A DNA stretch of 64,000 bases, taken from the NCBI GenBank assembly GCA_030141605.1, contig JAQGDQ010000367.1, forward strand, positions 156,001 to 220,000, given 5' to 3'. Under the pieces are notes generated by a model. That model was not told the origin of the DNA, made no database searches, and saw nothing but the letters and a program-made list of their open reading frames with translations. Below, in pieces: positions 51,311 through 61,919 of the stretch (positions are counted from its first letter, which is position 1; each line of letters begins with the position of its first letter). The translations under genes were made by a program, and so were the position numbers. The DNA is from Tubiluchus corallicola. Taxonomy: Eukaryota > Priapulida > Priapulimorpha > Priapulimorphida > Tubiluchidae.

Positions 51311-54300
51311 GTAAGTGTATGGTTAATTATGTTTACACCAATAAGAACATTATTAATTATATATCGATATCTATAGCGATAAGACGTTGTCTGTTATTTT
51401 TTACCTATATGGCTATAATTGTATTGTTAAGTGCACATATATTCTACTAAGCTACGACTGTACAACAGTTGCTAGGTACATCATTAACAGCATCTACGAT
51501 CTATAGACACCAAAAAGTGAATCAAAAGATGATCCACGTGAATACTACTCTAACATTGCTAAGTGTGTTATTAACTGGTTCAGTGCCACGATGCTACTGC
51601 ATCAGTCGAGTTTGCTCGAATTAACGTCAAGCAAAATGACAATCATTCTCAGTCAAGCTCTGCTGACTGCCCAATCAGCGTGTACATTTTTCACACCCCC
51701 ACAGAACCGGTTCGTTGCATCGTCTTACGGGACAATCGGGAACGTGAACTGCAACTATGCATAACATATGTACTGCCGGTGTATGTTATATTGTTATGAA
51801 AAATTATTAACTTTTCATTAGCTCGCGGGAGAGAAACCAACCTGGTTTTAGATTTTATTACAGGTTGTCGGCTGAAATTGCAAGCGAATTAGTGGAAATA
51901 TATAGTCTAAATTCGTTTTTTGTAGGAAGAAAACGTCTATGAGTTACTGATTTTGTTACTAATAAAATACACTGTTATGTTTAATGTATGACCTTGCAAA
52001 CTAGATAAAGACAATTATTTGATTAACTTTAAGAAGGACAAATTAACTTAACGAGGTTAGGCTGATCATATGACACTGCCTTAATGATCCACAAACGTAA
52101 AATGGCCTATTTGAACACAGGTGACAATGAAATTTCTACCATTATACCAAAGCCCGAGTTAGTTGGTAGACATGATTGAAGATTAACATGCTTGTAAAAA
52201 GTACAGTCACTTTTAAGTAGGTTTGCGTAGGTTATAGGAACGGCTAGTTACCAATAGTTGAGGCCTAGCGGCAGAGTTGAACTCATCCACGGGAATACGT
52301 GATAACTGTCAGGATTATGTGGTAAGCGAGCACACTTATAGAAATCCACATTCAGGCAAAATGTTTTCAGAAATTTTCAAGCAATACGTTTTCTTTCCTA
52401 GTCAATTTTTATAAACCTCAATAAGATCTTCACGGCCCAAATTAATTCAAATGTGTTCAAAATCCATGTTATATATCAAGGTAATATTTGTATCCTGAAA
52501 TACTCAATTTTATGCTATTTTTCTAGTTATATATCTTGGTTAAGAGATGCCATTGGGGCTTATGAGTTATGTAACTTGGACAAGATTGTCTACAGAATAG
52601 AATAATCAAATTTATTCCATTTCCCTAGCCTAAAAACAGTCAGAAAAATGCAAAAAGTGAATAAAAGCTAGACCACGCCATCAGTTAAATGTAGAAAAAA
52701 TACGTCTCAAGTATGACATGTTCTAATATTCAAAGGCAAAAGAAACTTTCGCAAATATATTTTGTTGCCCATCCCATTTATCTTAAGGGTAGGCTTAACT
52801 GGCTTATTTCCTTTATAATAACGACCAATCTAGGCACTCTATGCATTTTGTATTTCTTTGAAACTTCTTTGAACAATGTCGATGCATTCTTAAATTGTGA
52901 TGCCATTTTTTGGCTACTTAAAGTTTTAATTTCTTGTTAAAATACCTGCTGCCTTGTGAATGGAAAAGCAGAATCAGTTTATCTGCTGATTAGACATTAG
53001 TTGTCATGTTGTTTACAAAGAAGAGAGAGTTGTTATTAAGCCGGAGCAGATGTCCTGAATGCCGCTCAGTGTGCTTTTGTCACAGGGGAGACGGAGCCAT
53101 AGACCAATATGCTTGACGTCAATTATAAGTGCGTCATTAACATGATTTTCATCAATGAGTACGTCACTAACTACGTTTACTGTAACATTAACTACATCAG
53201 TGTAGGTGTAAAATCGTAAACACTATTCCAGTGGTCACTGGATACATCTAACCCGATAAATGAATGGTGAACAGCTTGCGGACCGGCAGAAATGTCATTA
53301 CACCAGGTGACCATAGTGTATCATTGCCTACGTAAACACAAATAGGTTAATTGTTCACTGCGTTTACACTATCTAGTAAAAACGTACTAGAACAGAAAAA
53401 ATCATAGTAATATAACATAGTAAAAATCATAGAAACAATATTGTACCTCAAACTGTACAGATACAATATTGTCTTTAGTATATCAGCACGACTGTTTTTA
53501 TTTTTTGTGTCTTTCAACAACACAGTAATTAACAGTCACACGACCATCAAAAACTGCACATGTATGTGCACCAGTAGAATGTTTATCATTAACTGTATCA
53601 TCTACAACTAAGTAAACTATATAATAACTTAGCTGCACCTTTGCACCAGTTTACACTAGGCAGAAAGCCTATCACACTAAGACGTTTTCTATCCTTCTGT
53701 GCGTCAAATCCCGTCTATACTGTAGAGTGAAGCCACCAGCGGGCTGTTTTCGCTTTCAGCATAGCTCCATCCACACCACCGTTTTTACTCTAATTCATCA
53801 AGATTTGAAAAAGCCTACGCAGTGACAAGATATGATTTACACAACTTATCCAGATAAATGAGAAAATTGCAAGTTTGCAAAGACATGTACTACGTGGTAG
53901 GAAGATTAGCAAAAATTATATATGAGATCGTCTTTAACTATGAGAAATAAGCTCATTAGTACGTTGTTAATTACATAGTCTCAAGCCACTTTTTGCGTAA
54001 TCTATAAACCATTCTCGATGAAAAATCGTTGTATTTTTAACATTAAAATTAATTTTATATTTACAATAAGTCAAAGTATGTATTATTAATTTTTTGAAAT
54101 GAAATAGTTGCAGTTTATTTTGAAATAATGATTCTGTTTCAAAATGCTGGCCAGTCGAATTTTATATTTACAATAAGCTAAAGTATGTATTATTAATCTT
54201 TTGAAATGAAATAATTGCAATTTATTTTGAAATAATGATTCTGTTTCAAAATGCTGGCCAGTCGAATTGACCTGTGACATACATTTGAATTTGCAATTAG

Positions 54301-54875
54301 GCCTACTTTTTTAAGCATATACATTTGTCAGAAAAGCAACTTTTGAATTCGGCAATTTTGAAATAAAAGGAGAATACGTGTGGATTCATCGATAAAAAAG
54401 ACCATTGCAGTAACTCAACATTCAAAACAATGTAGGTGTATTTTGAACATTCAAAATAATTCAATTGTATTTTGAAAAAAGTTCAGTTTAAAATGAGTTC
54501 TTTTCGCTGTGTTTCTGCCACACGCCGCCATGCATAACAAGCCAACACTTTTCCAATTTGTAATGTTTCAAATGTGCGTGCGTGCGTGCGTGCGTGCATG
54601 CGTGAATGTGTGAATGTGTACCTCTATTTTAAAACAGACTGCGGATTCTGCTTTCTAGTTCGAACCCTTCTGACGCACCTAAGTTTAGCTTTTTCATTTT
54701 TTCACAATGCTTCACAAATGAAAGCCTTTAACAAACAAAACTTCAAATTCGCTTGTTCACTGGCTAAATGCATCGTTTCATGGTTTTCAGAGTTTAACAT
54801 TTTAACTCCGCCCGTTCTTAAAACGGTTTTTCATTCTGAGTGGAGTTCTGTGACAGCAATCTTTAATTACTCCAG
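51311..54875 (+). other. intron 5 of GRIN3
   Basis: The intron is 3,565 bp, GTAAGT to TTACTCCAG. It contains a 107-bp tandem duplication at 54051-54264 and a short GTGC repeat near 54574. Otherwise it is unremarkable AT-rich sequence. Confidence 0.85.
54051..54264. repeat. 107-bp tandem duplication
   Basis: Two copies (54051-54157 and 54158-54264) share AATTTTATATTTACAATAAG at the start and AAATGCTGGCCAGTCG at the end, with only a few substitutions. This is a recent local duplication. Confidence 0.92.
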
Positions 54876-55046
54876 GTATCGATCAGAATGGGAAGTGATA
54901 CGTTTGTCGGAATATTCCTGTTACTTTCCGTCGGGATCGGATCTGGTATCCTGACTCTGATTTTAGAATATTTTGTCTTCAAGTTATTGGTGCCGTGCTT
55001 AAGAAAAAGGGGAGGTCTCACTTCTAACTACATGGCATTGAGTCAG
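54876..55046 (+). CDS. GRIN3: GluN3-type NMDA receptor subunit, exon 6 (M4)
   Basis: This exon encodes residues 819-875, phase 0 at both ends (TTACTCCAG before it, CAG|GTAACT after it). VSIRMGSDTFVGIFLLLSVG is followed by IGSGILTLILEYFVFKLLVP. This is the fourth transmembrane helix (about 827-848) and the start of the cytoplasmic tail. It matches the GluN3A stretch [20 protein letters not shown], including the conserved Gly-rich M4 and the Glu just after it. Confidence 0.9.
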
Positions 55047-55578
<532 letters not shown>

Positions 55579-55742
55579 AGACTCCACCACGTGGTGAATA
55601 GCAACCCGAACGAGATCGGGACGCCGCGAGTTGAAATCGACTTGTCGTTTTTCGACATATTCGACATCAACATGAGTAGAATTCGACTGTGGAAAGAAAG
55701 TCGTCAGACAATTAGGAAAAAGAGATGTAACGTCGGTGAAAG
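55579..55742 (+). CDS. GRIN3: GluN3-type NMDA receptor subunit, exon 7 (cytoplasmic tail)
   Basis: This exon encodes residues 876-929 and two bases of codon 930. It begins RLHHVVNSNP after TTTCACAG, matching SQRLHRAINTS of GluN3A after the previous exon's SQ. It ends KKRCNVGER, matching EKRSNVGPR of GluN3A. The donor used is AAAG|GTGCGC at 55743. The GTGAAA just upstream would leave the wrong phase for exon 8, so it was not chosen. AG plus the first A of exon 8 makes Arg930. Confidence 0.83.
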
Positions 55743-56637
55743 GTGCGCTGACTTTTACGAAATACTATAATAGCTGCACAATGTGTCAGTTGCACAATTG
55801 CACAAACTGTTGGAAAGGTTACAAGATCTAAGAAAAAGCAGTTACAAAAACTTGCATAAAGACTAATAATCACAAAGCTTATTTAACTCTTTTTGGTGAT
55901 CCTATCCAACACATGAAAATCTAAAAATCTTTCGTACGCTTACAAACCTACCATGAAACGATATCTTTAAATAAGAAGGCTTTAAATGTGTGTTGCGAAT
56001 AGAAGTACATGTTCTCACTCAAATGATTAAAGAAACAGACGCAGAGAGCGCTATAATTTTGTCCAGGCAATGACAATGCCTTCAGTTGACAAAAAAAAAA
56101 CAGTTTTCAATCATTTTAGCTAATTTTAGCCCTTGCTTCGTCTCGGTTACACACATTGTTCTCTCTTCATGCTTCGTAGTATAATACGCCATGGTCAATA
56201 CTTCTTCAAATTGCTTTTAATTTTGTCTTAAAATGCTTCAGTACCAGGATGTAATTATAATAACTTAAAAAATTAACTATATATAACTAAGATCGTTTAG
56301 GTAATTTAAATACTATACGTGTATGTGTAACTATGCGTGTACCCTTGAACTTAAATATATGAATGTTGTAGTTCCATTAGGCCTTACATTAACATTTGAT
56401 GTCCTGTCTTTGGCTTAAATTATTGCATTTCACTTACATTATGGAGTTGTTACTAATGTAGGTATATATTTTATTGTGTTAGATATGTATGTATTTATAT
56501 TTTTGTAGACAATGTATGTATTGTGTACATAACATTTGTCCAGTAAAAAATATTAAATATTAAGTACATCTTAATGGAACATTTACAATCAACAGGAATC
56601 GACTGCAAATTAATTGGCTTTTTTGTTTTCTTTTCAG
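55743..56637 (+). other. intron 7 of GRIN3
   Basis: The intron is 895 bp, GTGCGC to TTTCTTTTCAG. It is AT-rich with nothing else recognised. Confidence 0.8.
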
Positions 56638-57181
56638 ATTATGTGAACATCACAGTAGAAGAAATAGTCCGGAAAGTGTGTTTTCTCTCACTCCGCAGTT
56701 CGTCGCCTCTACCGCGTCGGTGAACACAACCATTACAACGCCACTTCTAAAAGCATCAACGAGCATTCCAATCATCAAGAACAACATACCAAGGTTAAAA
56801 GATAAAGACAATGGTCGAGTTAAAAGTGTAAATATTGCTGTGCAGACTGACTATAGCATAGACGCTCTGGTGAACAAACAACTAAAAGAGGTTGATGCCA
56901 GCATTGAGCGCAGGTTGCAGAATTTTGAGAAGGATCTCCGACATATGAGAGAACAACTTGCCAAAGCGTTGCGAGAAAAGGAAAATCTAATGAGAAAGTT
57001 GCACAAGCTGCAGCAACAGTTGCATCATAAAGACACAGAAATGAAAAGCGTTAGCATGCCATGTTTCTATAGTGAAGGTCAAAGTTCAGGGAAGGTATGC
57101 AACACCTGTGGGGGCACACCTGTGATGCACGGACGGAGCGGCAGGTGTCGTCTGGGTCACACGATGGACTCGTCTTGCTGA
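56638..57181 (+). CDS. GRIN3: GluN3-type NMDA receptor subunit, exon 8 (C-terminal coiled coil and stop)
   Basis: This exon encodes the last base of Arg930, residues 931-1110 and the TGA stop. After a Ser/Thr-rich linker there is SVNIAVQTDY at 993-1002, which fits the VQTD-type dynein-light-chain LC8 anchor pattern. A strongly heptad-patterned coiled coil follows at about 1005-1066 (NKQLKEVDASIERRLQNFEK and onward). Vertebrate GluN3A also ends in a short coiled coil, which supports this assignment. The last 27 residues are unlike the vertebrate tail: Cys1084 and Cys1087 form a CxxC, followed by His1094, Cys1100, His1104 and Cys1110. Whether these bind metal is unknown. Confidence 0.83.
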
Positions 57182-58242
57182 CGATACAATCCGTTTAGCT
57201 TTTTTCTGTGTAATAAGTGTACCAGTAAGCCAGCTCTTTTTCTAATATTTTAGAAACTAATAATACAGACTATAATATTTTCTCAATGATAACAATGGCT
57301 ATTTAGTACTATAATAACATACATGTAGCTTCATATTCACTTTGTTATAACCGTCATACCAGTAACATTTGATAAGTAAGTAAGTAAGTATCTTTATTTA
57401 TCACCTTTTTACAAGAAAGAATAAAATTATAATATTATTAACTTTGCGTCCATGTTGCCATAACGCCCAACTCAGCGCTGTCACTCAACAAAACTGGCTT
57501 CATGTCCACGCAGTCATAATCCATGAAAGGCTACACTCGTCACTGTCATACAATCATCGAAAATGATTTTCACGTGCACGCATATCATGAAAATTATGGC
57601 ATCGTATCCAAAAAGTGCTTATTAAGCAAACCCCGCTTTATCCACTGTCATTCAGTCAAAGTAAACACAAATTTTTGTCCATTCTGTCATGTCACTCAAA
57701 TTTTGCACGTCACTGTCATTCTTTCAGAATAAAAAGGTTTGCCTTGACCCTATAAATTACTGTTTATTTATTGTCATTTATTCATCTTGGATTTCTTCAT
57801 GTCACGCGGTCGTAATACTCAAAATGGTATTTTTCACCACCATGACTTGATCTGATATCTACAATGTATACCGGTGATACCCATCAGAATTGTAGCTAGT
57901 TACCTCGACTCAAGAATGATGAAACACTTTATCTACTGAGCGGCAGTACTGGTACCCAGTTGCTCTCTCAAACACATCACTCATATTTACTCGCTCTGTG
58001 ATGTAGTCAGGAATGACATCTCGTACGAAAAATTTTGACGGTTTCAGCAGAGATTGTAATCACGCGCGTGTTAACTTAAATTTGATGACTAATACAGTTA
58101 AACAATGCATAATAATTATTTATTTTGATAATATTTTAGGATGGCCCTAAGGTACCCATTGAATTTGTGTGCCGTGACCATTTTGTTCCTTTCTGGCAGA
58201 TTTGTATCGCCTTTATAAAATGTCACCCGGGAACTAGTACAT
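57182..58242. other. GRIN3 3' flank, no gene seen
   Basis: A candidate polyadenylation signal AATAAA is at 57420-57425. A (GTAA)n plus TATCTTTATTTA start at 57374-57400 resembles a minus-oriented retroelement 3' end. Positions 57450-57850 carry loosely repeated GTCACTGTCAT/CATGTCAC words. The 57523-57732 open frame runs through these and is not recognised. Confidence 0.45.

Positions 58243-58328
<86 letters not shown>
58243..58328. repeat. (AT)n microsatellite
   Basis: About 43 AT units directly abut the left arm of the large inverted repeat. Further (AT)n tracts at about 58535-58582 and 58603-58636 lie in its loop. Confidence 0.97.
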
Positions 58329-58329
<1 letters not shown>

Positions 58330-58331
<2 letters not shown>

Positions 58332-58528
58332 ATAAAGTCTAACTTGAACGTAACCACCGTTTAAAAACGAGGATAAAACACTTTTGCACGAGCAGTAGGG
58401 CTTTTTTAGTTTTGTTTTAAGTACCATCGTCCTATACCAGTCAGTAAATTCTTGGACATTTGACACTAAGCCTCTGTTATATGCACCATACAGTATTATA
58501 TACATATATAAATAATAAAATAAGTTTA

Positions 58529-58578
<50 letters not shown>

Positions 58579-58600
58579 TATATGTACTAGTTTTCGAGCA

Positions 58601-58638
<38 letters not shown>

Positions 58639-58805
58639 AATACTGTATGGTGCATATAACAGAGGCTTAGTGTCAAATGTCCAAGAATTTACTGACCGGT
58701 ATAGGACGATGGTACTTAAAACGAAACTAAAAAGTCCTACTGCTCGTGCAAAAGTGTTTTATCCTCGTTTTTAAACTGTGGTTACGTTCAAGTTAGACTT
58801 CATAC
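58330..58805. mobile_element. inverted repeat with 169-bp arms (foldback element or palindromic duplication)
   Basis: The left arm (58330-58498) starts GTATAAAGTCTAACTTGAAC and ends GCACCATACAGTATTA. The right arm (58638-58805) is its reverse complement with only about ten differences by eye and one or two single-base indels. The 139-bp loop is mostly (AT)n plus TGTACTAGTTTTCGAGCAGG. There is no transposase. I could not identify a target duplication. Confidence 0.85.
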
Positions 58806-60005
58806 AAAGGCGTTCGTCTATCTATTCTGTCGTAATCATAAACTGTACATATAAATTTTTATCAATCTCATCAGTAGTCCCTAGATTAGACATACGTCAT
58901 ACAATAATAATAATACAATGAACCTAGTTTCTTCTTGTTCTTGTTTCTGAAGATGTAAAAATTGTTGCAATGTTTGTAAATAATGCCTTGTTAATTTTCT
59001 ATTTTCGCAGCATATATATTTAGTCATCTATGTTTAAAAGTGTATATTTTGGAACTGCAACAAATGTTGTTTATAAAATCACTAACAAAAGTTGTGGATT
59101 AGACTCAATAATAGATAACTAGAGGTGCTTATAATTAAAACCGCCCATATGTAGGCTTTCTGTCTTCCCAGTTGCTCTTGTTTGTAATTACTCTAGGTTT
59201 GGATCATAGAAGTCAGCCAAGTTTGTTGCCCGTATGCACGTTCTTTTTGCAATGCACAATTCATTTTATTAAAACATCGATAATTATATTTTGAAAGAGT
59301 TCAGAAAGGGGTTTCTCATTCTAAATAATTGTGTAATTCACTCATTTTAAAATACGCTTTTCGAGTTTTTGAATTTACGTATCAAACTAAGACAAAATGA
59401 AACATATACTGCGAGATAGGTATTTGGCATTCTAGTAACTATTTCAATTTTTTACTTTGAAACAGCTGATTTAATTTTGAATAATTCAAGTTTTTCTAAT
59501 TTTCACATAGTAAGTTCATTTATTAGCCCACTAAGTCTTTAATTTATCTTTCATCTTAACTTTTTCTGACAACTTTTGATAAACTGGACGTCTATTAGTT
59601 CAAGTTCAATATAGAGCGTTTTCATTACTCACTTCTTGCTCCATTCACTGTGCCTCGCTATGGTTACTAACATGAAAATTATCAGGCATGATAGGAAAGT
59701 TTTCTTGTAGATGCTCAGTTCTACAACCGTCTTAGAATGTAACTATGAGAAAATTAATAAATGTTTTATATTAATTATTGTCGTTGAGATACATATTTTT
59801 TTGGTGAAAACTAGTTTTCAGTTTTTTTAGCTTCACATCGTGTAATCCATAATTCTATCGACTGCCCTCTGAGTCAACGTTTGAAAATATGGTAAAATAT
59901 GGTAGAACCAGATAAAAAATGCTCAATAAACAATATATACACAGAACTTGACTTGCAATTCCCATTCTAGAATTTAGAAATAATCAACAGATAAAATGGT
60001 GATCG
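58806..60005. other. no gene seen
   Basis: AT-rich intergenic sequence with no supported coding frame and no repeat that I can name. Confidence 0.5.
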
Positions 60006-60182
60006 GTAATAAAATTAAAGGAAAAAAGTCACAGAAAAAGTCACAATTTATTTTGGCTAGGGTTAAGGTTGGCGCTAGGATTTGGTTAGGGTTATTTCCT
60101 ATGCTTTTTTCCTGTGATTTATTCCCTGTGACTCTTTTCCTGTGACTTTTTTTCTGTGTCTTTTTGTGACTTTTTTACCAGG
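60006..60182. mobile_element. foldback element with TTAGGG-like core (copy 2)
   Basis: GGTAATAAAATTAAAGG and AAAAAGTCACAGAAAAAGTC on the left face GTGACTTTTTTACC on the right. The core at about 60056-60096 has TTGGCTAGGGTTAAGGTT and GGTTAGGGTTATTTCC. It has the same layout as 20940-21110. Confidence 0.65.
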
Positions 60183-60559
60183 ATTCGATTAAACATCCTA
60201 CCCAGGCATCGAGGCGCTTGTTTTATTTTTTGATTTATTATACATTTTACATGTATTTCAGTACATAAAAAGTACCATAGAATAATAAACAAAGTATAGT
60301 TAAAAATCACAATTAAAAACATTTGCACAAGACAAATAAAATAAATGTTTACACAAAGAACAGAGAATTATTAAGCTAAATATATTAAAAGGGTCAGTAA
60401 GTGCATAGTCCCAACAGGCAAACATATTCGTTAACAAACATATAACAAAGTTAAAATGTTATCAGTATTATGAACAAAACTGCGTATGATTTCATTGCTT
60501 GAATTTAAAACTCGCTGACAAAGGCTAAAAGTATTTTTGCGTAAAATGACTTTAAAATG

Positions 60560-61065
60560 AACTAAATCACAAGAAAACCCTTCATAAACATAAAGCTTGA
60601 AAAATTCGTTTTGAAATTTTATATCACTTACATACTGCCTTTTTGCACGCAGGACTTCAATCGGCAGTCACGCTGTACAAAACATGTAAATTTAAACTCT
60701 CGCGATGACCGTTAGACGCAGCCATTTTGACGACAGGTCATTTAAAATAAGTTTAGATAACATTTTGTAAAGTTTGAAAAAATAATCAGAGCATTCGTAG
60801 CGCACACGTCACTAACTGAGTAAAATTTAAAATTACTGTAACTTGTCAATAAGATTAAAAATACGTTTTTGGTTAGTGAGTGGTGCACCCTGGAGGGTGA
60901 GTCAGCGACATTTTACCAATTGGTGAAAACACTTTAAATAATTAATAATTTTCTTTTCTAGTTACATAAGTCTTTGTAGCAGGTAAGCGAAAATCTAAGT
61001 AATATAGATTTGCACAGAAAGTCTTTTGAGACATAATTTAACATTGCCTTTTCTTCCCTTGATTT
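60560..61065. repeat. dispersed interspersed repeat, copy C
   Basis: It shares ordered blocks with 25720-26285, for example CATAAACATAAAGCTTGAAA, TTTGAAATTTTATATCACTT, TTGCACGCAGGACTTC, TGTCAATAAGATTAAAAATA and AAGTCTTTTGAGACATAATT. The stretch 60190-60560 may be its less conserved upstream part. Confidence 0.55.
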
Positions 61066-61919
61066 ACGTTTGGTACATGACGTCATGTAATGGCGATTTC
61101 GGAACAGTATTGCGGAAGATTTAAAATGAGATCAAACCAAAATTCCTTTCAGTGCGAGTAAGATATATGCATAAAATTGCTATAAAGTAATATAATTTTT
61201 AAGGCGATTTTTCTGAAACCTACTTCAGGTGGCCCTTTTCTTGTCCTTTAAGTGCTTTCTATACAATGGCAGAAATTGTGATTATCCAGTAAATTGTTTG
61301 AATTTTCAGAATACTAATCCTTATTAAATATTTTTGGATCACGCAGCGCTCATCGCTTGTTTTTCCCAATGCAATTTTCTTTATACCCGTAAACGTCATA
61401 ATTTGTTTTTCGAAAATTCACTTTATAACTTGACTTGATTTCATTTGCTACTTTGCTAGAAATGTGTTACAATGCCTTAGAATAAATTCAATTTGGGGAA
61501 AGTTGCAAGTGTTAGAGAAATTGTTTGCTTTAAATCAATTTGATAGCAGCAGTAACAGGAAATTCAAACGAATTTATCACCTAATCAATAAGAGTGAAAT
61601 TGCAATAGGCGGACCGCGCAGCCTGCCCTTCGCAATGATAACATTTCCCTTGACTCTCACAAAAAGTGGGCCTAAGAAAACAACAACTGCGGCAACAGCA
61701 ACAAAGCAGCTGGGGCAGCAGCAACAAAAGCGCTCAGCAAGAGCAAAGGGCATAAAGTTCTTCACGCAACATGGTATAATTTTTGTGATGTGTGACGTCA
61801 CCCTTGAGTCTTTAGACAAGGTATCTAAGATATTTTGATGATTTATCAAATGTTGCAAATTTGCCAAGCTTTTCATTTAATAATCAGGATAATCACGATA
61901 ATGGTAATTTAATCATACA

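Noticed and set aside
55735-55770. Alternative donor GTGAAA, or reading exon 7 to its stop
   Set aside because: Only the GT at 55743 leaves two bases, which exon 8 needs to stay in frame; NVGER also matches the family.
61464-61838. 124-residue open frame with Gln/Ala-rich part
   Set aside because: No recognisable domain, GTG start, overlaps an equally long antisense frame, and lies between repeats; chance is the simplest explanation.
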